Assembly (NCBI RefSeq): GCF_000151315.2
Contig: NW_011887295.1
Location: 1,172,173-1,236,172 of the forward strand
Length of the DNA stretch: 64,000 nt
Origin: Capsaspora owczarzaki ATCC 30864
Taxonomy: Eukaryota > Opisthokonta > Filasterea
Direction: 5' to 3'
Both the position numbers and the translations under genes were made by a program. Shown here one piece after another: positions 29,167 through 40,523 of this stretch. The notes beneath the pieces were generated by a model. The model saw only the letters and a program-made list of their open reading frames with translations. It was not told where the DNA came from and searched no databases. How positions within the stretch are numbered: the stretch's first letter is position 1; every line of letters starts with the position of its first letter.

Positions 29167-31291
29167 GGTTTTTTAACAAAGATAAGAGTAGGAAAAAAAC
29201 GAGCTGTCGTGACAGGGAATGTGCTGTCAAAACCGCAACAGAAGCGAACAAAAAAAGCAGCCAGTGTTTTTTTTGTTTGTTTCGCTTCAGTAGTCACAGC
29301 AGCAGTTGGTTGCCTTGGTTTCTCAGTGGCTACCAACAGGACGCTCTCTTCGAGTGGTATCTTGACGGAACGCAGGGGAAGCCACGAGGCAAATCGATCA
29401 CAAAACTGACACAGATCTTGGCCACAAGGTTGGTTTTTGGGTTTTTTGTTGTGGGTTTTTGTTGCGGGTAATTCGCGACAAACAACAACAAAGGCTTGAT
29501 TTGTTTGGTTTGGGACTGGCTGCGGTTGGCACCCTGTTTTGAGCACGGATGAAATCCCAAACAGCAAAGGAAGACCGGTCTGGAGTAGAGGAAGACGAAG
29601 CAAAAACCCAGAGGGTGAATGAGAAAACAGAAAACGAATAGACAAAAAAAAAAAAAAAAAAAAAAAAAAAGGAGTGGCAATCCATGCTCGACCTTGTTTT
29701 GTTTTCATCTTCCTCATCTCACACACACTCTCACAACGTCTTGTTATCCCGTGTGCGTGGTTTGAGTGGGTGCGAATGACCCCATTCCCCCCAGTGTATT
29801 CCACACGGGTTTCATTTTGTTTCTTTTCGCATAGCCATGTTATATGGGTGTGTGACAGATGGTGCAAATTTGCAGAGGGGGTTTTTTTTTTTTTTTTTTC
29901 GATATTTCTGCCTCGTCTCCGTTCTCACACTGCACTTTGCCATGCTGTTGATGAGGGGTGTGCATGGTTGTGTGTATGTCTTGTGTGAGTTTGAGAAGCA
30001 CATGGAACAGCCAAAAACAAAGAACGAGTGCGAAATTTTTGTTGTGAATGCACCGCGATTGTCGAAGCACGACGACATTCAACGAACGAACAGAAGCTTG
30101 AAAAAAAAAAAAAAAAAAAAAAAAGGATTTAACGGCGCGCCGACGATCGATCGAAGATGAGCGCGTGTCCAACAACAACGCTGTGATACAGTGGTAGAGA
30201 ACGAAAGGGAAGACACAGACAAGCAACGAGGGAACGTAGTGGACGAGAAGAGCAACAAAGAAATGGAAGGTGAACTTGGGGGAAAAGGGGCGGGGAACGA
30301 GTGAATGTGAAGGAGCAGCAACGGGTCACTGAGCTCAACTCGCATTGTGCACCACGAAATGAACCCGCTTGCCTCATGCCAACCAGAAGCGTGGCTTTGG
30401 GGCGACGAGTCCCAACTCAACAGCGTGGAGGGCGCCCCAATGACCACAGGCCACCACCATCAGTGTGAGACAGGCAAAAGGCAAAAGACGAGCCCTTCCC
30501 CCTCCTTTTCCCATTTCGCGTGCTTCCCGACTGCCTGTGCCGAGTTCTGACGACCTTGCACGCTGGATTCGATCACAACCACTCTCACACCACCAACCGA
30601 GCACAGAAGCAAGCAAGCGTCGCAGGTTGAAACAGAACAAACGCAGGCAATTTCTGGCTGGACGCATACCGATAACTGTTTGTTTTTATGTTTTGATATT
30701 GGGCTTTCTGGTGGATATTGTTGGGTTTTTTGGTGGATTTGTGACGATGGGGAGTTGGGTTTTGCATGTCAGAGCGAAAAAACAAGAGCAAAACAGCGGG
30801 TGTTGGTATGTGGGGGTCGGGGTGGGTCTCCACACAACGCATGAGTCAAACGGGGCGAGGGGGAGCAACAACAAGAAAAAAAAACAAAACGCACTGGCTC
30901 ATCTGCCCCTCTCGCTCTCACGCTCACTCGCGCTCACTCGCGCTCTGTCACTCGTCCACACACAGCACAACAAACAACAAGAAATCACACGCTCAAACGC
31001 ATGCAGAGAAAGTGATCGACAACGCAAAAAGACAAAACAACAACCAGCTGGCGTTATGTCTGTTTGTAGCCGCGAATAGAACAAACCGCAAGGGGGGGGG
31101 GCTTACAAATTGAAAAACAAACGAGAAAAAGAGACTGGAAAAGTCAGAACCAAGCAGAATAGAACGAAATGGAAAATCAGCTCGGATAAGAACCAAAGAG
31201 ACAAAAGAAACATGCAATTGCATTGGCTTTTCTGAAAAGCAAGACAAAAAAACAAACTGGGTTGTGCAAAAACACTGAAACTCAAAACTCA
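29167..31291. other. Long intergenic region upstream of the 7TM gene
   Basis: 2.1 kb containing the 7TM gene's promoter and the 3' flank of the PAP2 gene. There is an A27 run (29644–29670), T20 (29881–29899), A23 (30102–30124) and a G10 run (31091–31100). Runs of CTCGCGCTCACTCGCG occur near 30920–30950. Reading frames here are short and homopolymer-driven. I see no supportable gene or RNA. Confidence 0.5.
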
Positions 31292-32850
31292 TCAAACAGC
31301 TCCGTCCCGTTCGGAGACCATTTCGGCGCCGATATTCGTGGAATAGCCGTCCATCTCCGTCAGTGCTATGTAGCGACGGTCGTTGTGAAGCGAGGGCGTC
31401 TCGTCGAAAATGGATGGGAAGAACTGACGGTAGCTCGCCCAAGCAAAGAACAAGCCTGAATTCGGACCAAAAACAAAAACAAAAAATTCGTGAGGTGCGT
31501 TTTCTCAACACGCGCGCCTCATAGAAACACTTACCGATGATGGTGCCAACGGACACGTCTTGCCAGTGATGCCAGTAATCGCTCACGCGAGTCATTGCAA
31601 TGTACAGGGCAAGCGCAAGGGGAAGGATGGACACCCAGAACTTCCAAACATGGCCGTGCCCGTTGAAGGTGTGCAGCTTGCCCGCAAAGTAGAGCGACAG
31701 GTATCCCAGGCCAGCGAACGACCCTACAGCAGCCGACAAGGTGGAAAAAAAAAGTCAGCGCAATGATTTTCCAGTTTTAAGATCCGTCTGTTGTTTTTGT
31801 TGTGCGTTATTTACATGAAGAATGGCCACTGGGGAAGCTCTTGCGGCCTTCTTCAATGACAGAGGGAATGCCAGTGCAGTTGAGGTGGCCGTTGGGAAGC
31901 ATGTGCTCGACACCGTCAGGGAAGCACCGCCAGAAGAAATCCGGGCGCAGGCGTCCGACCGTGAGCTTGACAAAGTCCGTGAGTAGTGCCGTGAAGAGGA
32001 TGGTCAAAAAGAGACCTGTTTTTTCCGATAGCATATTTCGCGCGGGGGTGACACGGGGCAAAAGACTCAGGGCGTGAGCAACCCCGAAAATAATCGAAAA
32101 AGCGAGACCGTAATGCGTTGATGCGTTCTTACCCATCAGCCCTTGATGGAAATCTCGGCGGTTGCGCGTGAAAACAAAGACCAGAATGATCATGCCAATC
32201 GGGATGCCCACGGAGCAGATCTGCAAAGCAAAGCAAGCAAAAGGGCAAAAAAAAAGGTGAGGACAAATTGTGTGCCACGGCAATAATAATAATAACAGGT
32301 CACCCGGCAATTTGCCACCCGCGTTTGGTTTTTCCACCCGGTGGGAGTTTTTTTGCTTGGTTTTATTGTACTGAATGGGAATTGAATGGAATGGAATTGC
32401 TGCGCTTTTTGTTACAATGAGAACGGCGGTCGAGATGGTGTTGCCGAGCAACGGATACTTGAGTTCGTCGAGGTCTTCCTGGAGAACAAGGCGCTCGTAT
32501 GGCTTGACGACCTGCAGGCCGAGCTCGGCGCCAATCATGAGGAGGATGACAAACCAGTCGGCCAAGAAGCTGAGCGCAATGTCGCGTGGAAAGCCGCAGA
32601 TGCGCCTGCTCGAGACGCCGTGGCTGAAGGTCGACGGGTGGTCTGAGCGCGGCGGGCGGTGGACACCGAGCAGCGTCCACAGCGTGCGCTTTCCGCTGCT
32701 GCTGCCGCCGCGGGGGCTGGACGAGCCCGAGATGGAGCGGCGAATGTCATCGAGGCGCCGCGGCGAGTCGACTGGGATGGAGACGGAGTTGTTCATGCCA
32801 TGGGAGGCTGAAGGAGTGACTGTGTTTGAGCTGCTTTGAGGGGAGAACAT
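31292..32850 (-). CDS. PAP2-family lipid phosphate phosphatase
   Basis: Five exons (32850–32416, 32220–32133, 32015–31815, 31723–31535, 31455–31292) give 358 residues. The joins restore all three PAP2 motifs: [21 protein letters not shown] (completed across an intron) and [12 protein letters not shown], which supply the catalytic histidines and phosphate-binding Arg/Lys. About six membrane helices are present. Such enzymes dephosphorylate phosphatidic acid, lysophosphatidate or diacylglycerol pyrophosphate at membranes. The first ~75 residues are Ser-rich and cytosolic. The ATG at 32850 begins MFSPQSSS; the frame stays open upstream but offers only TTG. The tail (SYRQFFP … [11 protein letters not shown]) is typical of plant and fungal LPPs. 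Confidence 0.9.
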
Positions 32851-33577
32851 GTTGTTGTCGTCTGTGTTGTCGTTGCTGTCGATGCTGTCAGTGTCGTTGT
32901 TGATGCTGTTCGTGGGCAAGGCGTGGATCACCTGCTGGCCGACAAGGCGGAGATGACGGAGTAACGCTCGAGAAATTCGGCGCACAACCGCGAGCACGAG
33001 CAGCGACAGCTCCTGATCCGCGGCGATGGTTGGCTGAGGAGATGAAAGCAAGGGGAGGGAGGAAGAGCTGCGGAGACGCACGCGCGGACGAGCGAACAGC
33101 AAACCGAGAGCGACGGGAGTGAGAGAAGGTGGAAGAGAGCGGAGCAAAGTCCAACGCCCGAAAGCAACAGAACGGAATAGAAGACGAAGAAGAAGAGAAC
33201 TGGTCCGGGCGAGGTGGCTCAATGCGGAGTGAATGGAGATTTGTAAGCGTTAAGCGTAAAGTGGAAAAAAAATAACGAAGTGAGTTTGTCGGTGGATGAA
33301 ACGCGGAAGAGAGGGGGGGGGGAGAAGACGGAAGGAGCGGAGGATTGAATGGATGTGCGCGGATCTGGGTCCAAGGTACTTCTGGTCATCAGTGGCTCAA
33401 CTCTGTGCGACTTTGAACAAATGAAACAGGCTTCGTAGGTGCAAAACAATCAACGAGATATTGGGGAGGATGGGGAAGAGAAAGGGGGGTGGAAACAGTA
33501 ATGCGGATCATTTTTATGCTGCTAAAACCTTAAGCGTCATCAACCGAAAATCAGAAGCTTCGGAACCCTGAGCCCCG
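32851..33577. other. 5' region of the PAP2 gene
   Basis: 727 bases between two minus-strand genes. An Arg/Ser/Leu-rich frame stays open upstream of the PAP2 ATG, but it lacks a start codon and looks like translated UTR. A G9 run lies near 33314–33322. Nothing else is evident. Confidence 0.5.
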
Positions 33578-35741
33578 CTATGCCGTCGAGCGAACATGCT
33601 TGGCCAAAAGATCGTGCTCGGTGCGAAGGAGCGCCAGAATCAAATCCGTGTGCGCAGTCGATGGGGTGGACTCGGGAAGTGGCTGAGAAATGGCCTGTTT
33701 CAGATTTTCGCGTCAATCCCCATTCAGCGAGGCTTGTTCGCTCTCCCACCCAACCACACCTGCTCACTCACTCCGACTCACCTTGTACTGGGTCATGAGC
33801 AGCTTGCAACGGGTCGAAAGGAACTCAAGCACTTTGGCTTCGTTGGCTGCGCTGACAGGTCGTGATACTTCGGTCAGCATCGATCGCAGCTCGTTTGTGC
33901 GCACAGTGCGTGAACCGCCCGACGCACGCAGCACTCCTTCGGCTCCCGGAAGGAAGGTGGCGGCCTCTGTTGCATCCATCCAGAGCACGCGCAAAAACCC
34001 GAGCAGCATTTTGCTTTCCTCCAAGGTGGAGCGAAGAGGCAACCGTCCGGATCTGCCATACAAAACGCCATACAAACACAAGCACACAAATGGTTGAGAA
34101 TGGGCACACACACACACCATCCACACACCACGGCTCCAAAAATGCAACCGCCCAAAATGCTCTCAGGCTTTTTTTGGTTCCTCACTCTTTCACGCCCAAC
34201 GCTTGCAGAATCGTGGACTTGGACTTGAACAAAGGGTCCTGCTTGCCGACGGCAAGAAGAATGAGATACTGGTCGGTGGGGTGGTCGGCAGGGACAAACT
34301 CAGAGTTGCCAAAGTAGGCCATGGACGATCGATCGCCGTAGTGCAAAAGAACGGGCTCGCCCTTTGCAATGGGCGCCACGGCGACGCACTCGAGCGAGCG
34401 AGTCTGGGTGTCGTAAAAGCTCGAAGCGCCTCCGAACGCGTGGTTGCACATGTCCCAGCCGGGAATCAGCGCCAGCGACAGCTCGGGTGCCTGGTTTGCG
34501 CGAACTTCGCCAACAACGATTTGGTTTTGGCGAGTGGCCACTGCACTCGAGGCCCAGCAGAACAAGTCATACGTGAGCTCGTTGTAGCGCACAGGCATGG
34601 CTTGAGCGCGCCGCCGTTGGTCCAGGATTTTCTGGTGCGCGTCTCCCGAACCCGAGGGCAGCTCGGCAGCTCGCGCCAGTTCAAGCATCATCAAGTACTG
34701 CTTCCACGCTGCATACTGCCGGACAACGTTGCGCAGCTGTACAAAGGCTTCTTGCAACGCAGGAGAGGGCTTGAGCAGCTCGAGTTCCGCCTCGGTAAAG
34801 TACAGTGGCAGGCGGAATCGCTGAGGGAGCAGGTCAATGTATGGAGACCAGTACGAGTTGCCGCCACGCCGGCGCTCCACAATGAGGAACATGCGCAGCA
34901 GAAAGTTGTCGAGCTTGGCCATCGCTGGCGACAACTCGGTCGAGTCGAGTGCACCCGACGTAATGAGCTGGAAGGTCTCGCTCTTTCGCGCCTTCTCGGC
35001 GGTCATCATGAGCGCCTCGGGCACGTTGATGAAGGTCTGTCCCGCCGGGATGTCGCGACGCGCAATCACACCGTTGCCTTGCTCGGCGTTGGCAAACACA
35101 AACTCGATCGCGTCCAAATGCTTGCCGTCGGCCGCCAGCTGCGCACTGCCGCCACCATGAGCAACCGTCTCTTGCACAAACCATCGCTCGAACGCTGCGA
35201 ATCGCGACGGCAGCGTGTCTGGACCAGTGGATCCGCGGCCCCAAGTGTTCCACGCTTGCGCCAGTGTTTCGCCGTACTGCTCGGTCTCGGCCTTGCGCAG
35301 CTCCTGCACCTTGCCCAAGAGTTCGCGGTACTCTTCCCACAGATTTGGGACGACGCCATTCGGTTGCGCCTGCGTCATACAAGCATGAGAAAGTGAGTGG
35401 TTTTCCAATGGGTCGTCGTTGCAACTGGTGGCTTGTGAGGCGACGCCCGCATCTGGAAATCCAAATCCTGCATCATCTGGAAGCAACAAGGGTGTATATG
35501 TGTGGTGTCGTGTGGGGGACGCCTTAGTTATTACAAAGTGGCGCTCCGAGCTCGCTTCGCACCACGCGAGGAGGGATCGCAGACGGCGCTGCTCCTGGTC
35601 GTACTGCTGCAGCTGCTCTGCATTGGCAGCCTTGTCACTCTTGCTCTTGTTCTTGCTCTTGCTCTTGCTCGTCGACTTGCTGCTGGACGCGGCAGTCTCA
35701 TCGACGGCGACCAAGGCGGCTGCGTTTGGCTGGGCTGACAT
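33578..35741 (-). CDS. SETD3: SETD3-like SET-domain protein (actin-histidine N-methyltransferase)
   Basis: Four exons (35741–35535, 35369–34186, 34052–33782, 33694–33578) give 592 residues. The split SET domain shows the SETD3/LSMT hallmarks in order: GNGVIARRDIPAGQ, SYWSPYIDLLP, FCWASSAVATRQNQI, LALIPGWDMCNHAFG (the NH motif) and LHYGDRSSMAYF. The Rubis-subs-bind C-terminal domain follows (MLLGFLRVLWM, KVLEFLSTRCKLLMTQYK). Human SETD3 N-methylates actin His73; the TRQNQI and DMCNH motifs are closer to SETD3 than to plant RuBisCO LSMT. The first 60 residues are a Lys/Ser-rich extension, probably a nuclear localisation signal. The last exon encodes a LLRTEHDLLAKH helix. It is divergent from the coiled-coil gene at 36057, with about 315 bases between them. 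Confidence 0.9.
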
Positions 35742-36056
35742 TGCCTTCTAAGAAACGAACAAAGAACAGCAGCAAGACTGGCTTCAGAGCAGATCAGATC
35801 AGATCAGATCAGATCAGATCAGAATTGAGCATCATCTTAATTTAACATGAATCATGATTGAGTGACGGTTGGCGGGTTTTTTGTGTGCTTTGATCCAGTC
35901 GATTGAGAAAATGGCAGAGTTTCCATTGAGTTTCCATTGAATCCCCTTCTCTTTCAGTTCCGTTGATCTTCTTCATCCTTCTTAGTCTTACTCTTAGAAA
36001 TAGCATCCGACTAGTCTTTATTTTTTTTTTTGACTATTTAGCCTCAGTCGCTCGCA
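35742..36056. promoter_or_regulatory. Shared divergent promoter region with AGATC repeats
   Basis: 315 bases between two genes facing away from each other. It contains a tandem AGATC repeat (35791–35822) and a T11 run (36021–36031). It must carry both 5' UTRs and probably a bidirectional promoter. Confidence 0.5.
35791..35822. repeat. (AGATC)6 microsatellite
   Basis: About six tandem AGATC units in the SETD3 5' flank. Each unit contains a GATC palindrome. Confidence 0.9.
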
Positions 36057-38509
36057 ATGGCAGACGCTGAGGAACTGGCGCGCATTGAACGCGGCCGCGC
36101 TCTCCTTGTAAAAAGCAATCCCCAACTTTACCCATTTTCAATAAACCAGAGAGCCTTTTTGTTTTGCAATAACATCAAAGCCATTGAAGCCGAAAATTCT
36201 CGTCATGATGGCTTGCATTGAACTGATTTTTCTATTGATTTTGCATTGAACTGATTTTTTCTATTGAATTTGCATTGAACTGACTTTTTTTTTTTTTTTT
36301 TTTTTTTTGTTAGAGCAAAAAGACAAAGAAGCTGAACAAGCCAACAGCTGCGCCCGCCGCTGTGGCTGCTGCCGAGACATCCGAGACTGGAGCATTGCAG
36401 CAACAGACACACGGCCAGCACGAACGCAGCGGAATTGCTGCAGCAGGAGCTGTGGCTGCGAGCGAGGACAAGCCGGCTGCTGCTGCTGCTGCGTTATTCG
36501 AGCACGACGCTGCTGCTGCTGCGGCGGCGCCGATCGCATTCGCAGACGCGATCGCAGCACGCACAGTGCACAACAACATTAACGCTGCCGCAGAGCGCAG
36601 GGCAGGGAGCGCCGCCCGTCCGCCGCTGCCGCAGAGCTTTATGGACGAGTCGTTCAGCTACTTTGGCGGAGATCCCGCTGCCGAGCAGCAGGCCATCGCG
36701 ATGCCGCCGCCAGCACAGCAGCAGACGCCTATTGTCGCTGCAGCAGTCACGGGCAGCATGGACGCGCCGAGAGTGCTGCACGGATATGCTCAATCGCCAC
36801 AACTCGAGCCCCATCCTACCTTTGCCGCCGCCGCGCAGTACCATCAGCCTGCAGCTGCACACAATGGCACAATGCCTGTTGACGATCCCGTTCTGCGGGA
36901 CAAGCTGGCTGCGGCAGAAAGCAAGGTCTATCAGCTCGACGCCGCCCTCGTTACTGCGCTCCGCGACGCAGAACAGCTGCGCAGCCACCACCAGCAGCTC
37001 CAGCAGCAACTCCAGGCGCAGCTCGAGCAGCAGTATCACACACAGCTTGCCGAGCAGGCCAACCACTTCAAGCAACAGGCGCAGGAAGCAGAGAAGCTCG
37101 TCGTTCAACTGCGGCAGGGGCACCTTCAGGATCGGCAGGCGTGGGAGCGCGAGGCAAAGCAAAAGGATGCCGCGCGGCAAGCCGACGTCTTGCAGCAAAC
37201 TGCAGAGAAGGAGGATCTTCGGCAGACCATCCACCATCTCGAATCAAAGCTCCACGAAGCAACTGCTTCCACGAAATCCAACGTTGACACTCTCGAACAG
37301 CGCGAGCGGGAACTCGACCAGCTCAAGCGCGATAACAGTGCCATTGACACCAAGTTGAACCAAGCGGTGGCTCGTTCGGAGCTGATCGAGCAGGAGCGAA
37401 CCCAGGAGCGAAACCAGCTGAACGCTGACCTTGCGGCCGCACGAAAGCGCGCAGAGGCGGCTGAGCACAGCGCCAAGCAATCTGACGCGCGCGCCGCTGA
37501 TGCGGATGCACGCACCAAAGCCCTCGAGCAGCGCGCTGTTGCTGCCGAGGCCCGCGTCACCAGCTTGGAGCAACGTGCCATCGTCCCGCAACAGGACCTC
37601 CCGACTGCGGCATCCTTGTTCCAAAAGCCTGCCGCCTCACCCACAGTCGAAGCCCAGCTTCGCCACGAAATCTCCAAGCTGAAGGAAGACCTCGAGCGTC
37701 TCCACGTTGCCGCGAGGGACCGCGAGGACTTTGAGCCTTTGTACCAACAAGTTTCGACGCAGCTGCTTGAGCGAGACAATGAGCTTGCAGCTGCCAAGAT
37801 CGCCTTGGAGAGCAAGCAAAGTCAAATTCTTGCCCTCCAGCAAGCCGAATCCAAACTTTTGGCGGAGCGACAACAACTCGAAAAGCAGGTGCAGGACAAG
37901 GATGACGAGATTGCGCAAATGATTGAGGCCGAAGAGCTTCGCGTGGATGCGGAACTGAATGCGGAACTGGATGCAGGCAAACACTCCTCTGGTGTTGCCG
38001 ACCACCTCGAGCAGCTTGGCACGTTGCAAACGGAGGTACGAGCTGGCGAGAATCAGCGTCTCCAGCTCGAAGTCACGATCGGAACGCTCACCCATGAACG
38101 TGACCAGCTGCGATCGCAGCTGAATGTTGCGCTGGAAAAAGAGAAGCAGCTCCAGCAGGCGCTCAACCTGGCAAAAGAGGAGCGCAAACAACGTGCTGAC
38201 GAGCCCCAGGCCCGCCCGCGGGACTTTGCTGATGCCTCGCCGACGATCGGACGTGCCAGCGAGCATGAAAAAGGAGTGCAGCAACACCTCGAGCGGACTG
38301 TGGCAGCTGCCACAGAACAGGCTGCGGAACAAGCCAGCGGCCTCGCGCTGCTCGAGATGCGCCTCAGCTCGCTTGTTGGTCATATTGCCAAGCTCAAGAC
38401 CGCTCTCGGCCAGGAGCGGGGCCGCAACTCCATGCTGCTCCACCTCTGCCGCGACCAGGAGCAGCAACTTTCCAATCTTGTGCAAGGCGGCGCTGTTGCC
38501 TCGAATTGA
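36057..38509 (+). CDS. Long coiled-coil (golgin-like) protein
   Basis: A 17-codon first exon (36057–36107) is joined to a large exon (36314–38509) across a GTAAAA…TTAG intron, giving 748 residues. The N-terminus (ELARIERGRALLSKKTKKLNK) is a basic amphipathic stretch like that at the start of golgins such as GM130. An Ala/Gln-rich unstructured region of about 150 residues follows. From about residue 195 to the end the sequence is almost continuous heptad coiled coil (QQLQAQLEQQ, EREAKQKDAARQ, KRAEAAEHSAKQ, ERQQLEKQVQDKDDE). No GRIP or GRAB domain is evident. The last helix ends MRLSSLVGHIAKLKTAL … LCRDQEQQLSNLV. A tethering or scaffolding role is likely, but a golgin assignment is a guess. Confidence 0.75.
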
Positions 38510-38739
38510 GCTTTGAACGGTGCCGACCAGGCTGCTGAAATTTTCTATTTGCACAAGAGAGTTGGACGGGTTGCAATTTGTGTCGTTGATTTTTGATGGA
38601 AGTGTTGTTGTTGTTGTTACAAAACGATATAAGGCAAAAACGAAGTATCAATTCTGGCGTTAACAAGTTTTAACAAAAGGGGCCAAACCTTGAAGACGGG
38701 CGATGTGCGTGATTGCAATGGTAGCGAATACCATCAGCA

Positions 38740-40222
38740 TCAGCATTCAACACCGGCTGGGATTCCGACTCTAACGTTGTCGCAGTATGCACCGTTGGCA
38801 TCCACTGCGAACGAACCCGCTTTTTGCAACTGCGCCCAAGTGTATCCGTCCGTTGGCATGCGAATGGTGTGAGGGTAGAGTAGAGCAGACCACGGCTGCT
38901 TGACATCAATCAAGAAAAAGTCTCGGAAGTTTTGCACCGGTCCTCGAGAAAGTGGGTTGACGAATCGCTGTTGCAGTTCAGCAGTTAGAATTCAGTCAAC
39001 CGCTCCAAGGTACAGATTCCAGCATCATTGCGTCGGGTGGTATCTCTTCACCTTGCCCATGCGCTTCAATTCGGCTCGAAGGTCGTTGTTCCGATGGTAC
39101 TCGATCGTTGTTTGCGCGGTCGAAACCAAGTATAACTGCCAAACAAACAGCGCCCCCACAGCAACCGCGACGGCGAACGACGCCGAGAAGGTGTACAGGA
39201 CGATACCTCGAGCATTATCAGGGTATTCGGGCTGAGCGAGCGCGAACGATGACGGGCGAGAGAAAAAACCGAAACAAAAATCAACACGAGTCAGTGGCTT
39301 GCACCAAAATCCCACAAAGGAACAATGCGCTCAGCGCACGTACCGGGTTCGGTGAATCAAAGCAGACCATAAACGGTCCAGACGATGCCGCGCAAATGTA
39401 GCTGCAGGCAATCGTCACATACGCCAGAAACAGCACAAAGTACACGTGATTGTGGTGTCCGACGCACTGGTTGATCCACGGACAATGGTGATCCATCTTT
39501 AAGATGCACGAGCGACAAATGGTGCAATGAAACGCTCGTGGCGGCTTGCTCACAATGCCTGTTTGGTCACAACAAGCGAAACATGTCAATCAGTACACAG
39601 AAGTCTCCAATCCCTGCACGGTGGGAGCTTTTTTTTTTTTTTCTTTTTTTGCGCAGTTAGGATTAACCGAGTACGAGCATGTCTTGCTCGCATGACGTAC
39701 ATGGCTGGCACGATCTTGGCGGGTAGAGTTCGGCCTGGAAACAACATCGAAGTGAGATTGGTGAGATTCGGTCGTAACTCGGAACAGTGCCATTTTTTGT
39801 GCTCTTACAGCAGTGGCGGACGAATTGAGGTCTGTCTGCGCAATGTACGACGATGCCGACGATGCCGACGATGACATGGCGACTGCCGAGACGCGACCGG
39901 GCGAGACTCCGACGCTCATGGCAAAGTTGAAGACGAGGTTTGGCATTGCCCAGAGCAGCAGCAGCCAGTGCGCGAGCCACCCGAGCCACGCCGACCAGAA
40001 GAAGTCGTCGTTGTCGTGGGTTGTTTGGCTGAACTTGAGCACCGTGTTTGGCGCAATGACCCAGGTGTACCCCGACGGAATCGTCACAATGAGCGCGGCA
40101 GCAAGCGCAACCATCAGCGGGCCACACCAGCGGATGACTGGGTCGAGGATGTCGCCGAGCCTGTTCATCAGTCTGTCGAGCGCAGCCATCACGACAGCAG
40201 TGAGCCGATCGAGCAGCTGCAT
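38740..40222 (-). CDS. DHHC-type protein S-acyltransferase (palmitoyltransferase)
   Basis: Five exons (40222–39809, 39734–39701, 39558–39344, 39231–39052, 38967–38740) give 356 residues. The 34-base second exon supplies CQPC, and the join across a GTACGT donor restores CQPCIVSKPPRAFHC, the start of the DHHC cysteine-rich domain. It continues with CTICRSCILKMDHHCPWINQCVGHHNHVYF. DHHC enzymes auto-acylate on the DHHC cysteine and transfer palmitate to proteins at Golgi, ER or plasma membranes. Two helices precede and two follow the domain, with a TTIE motif (the usual TTxE) after the fourth helix and NPLSRGPVQNFRDFF (PaCCT-like) later. An in-frame ATG at 40294 is possible, but it would translate a T15 run, so 40222 is preferred. 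Confidence 0.9.
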
Positions 40223-40523
40223 TGGATTTGTGGCCAAAAAAAAAAAAAAAAGCGGAGGGAAAGACTGAGCCCGCTCAGACATGATGACATGCATGGACGA
40301 AATTGCAAAATTCAGAGCACTGACTCTACTGGTATCACTCAGAGGGCTGACCGTCTCTCAGCGATCTCAGAGCTCTGGCTGGACTGGTTAACCCTCAGTT
40401 AGCTCAGAGTTTGCACAAGTCGCTCAGTTCAATGCAACATCAAACCAGATTGGCTCCGAATAGTCCAGCTTGACCCCCTGCACTCTAGCTTGTACCAGTC
40501 CCCTTTTTTCATTTCTTGAAACG
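40223..40523. promoter_or_regulatory. Divergent promoter region, DHHC / RNASEH2A
   Basis: 301 bases between divergent genes, including a T15/A15 run at about 40237–40251 and repeated CTCAG motifs (CAGAGGG, CTCTCAGCG, CTCAGAGC, CTCAGTTAGCTCAGAG) between 40330 and 40410. No coding signal. Confidence 0.45.

Noticed and set aside
28204-29409. 401-codon plus-strand open frame
   Set aside because: Antisense to the 7TM gene, whose regular hydrophobic helices show the true strand.
35791-35822. Regular short repeats considered as a CRISPR array
   Set aside because: Five-base tandem units without spacers in a eukaryotic genome; a simple microsatellite.
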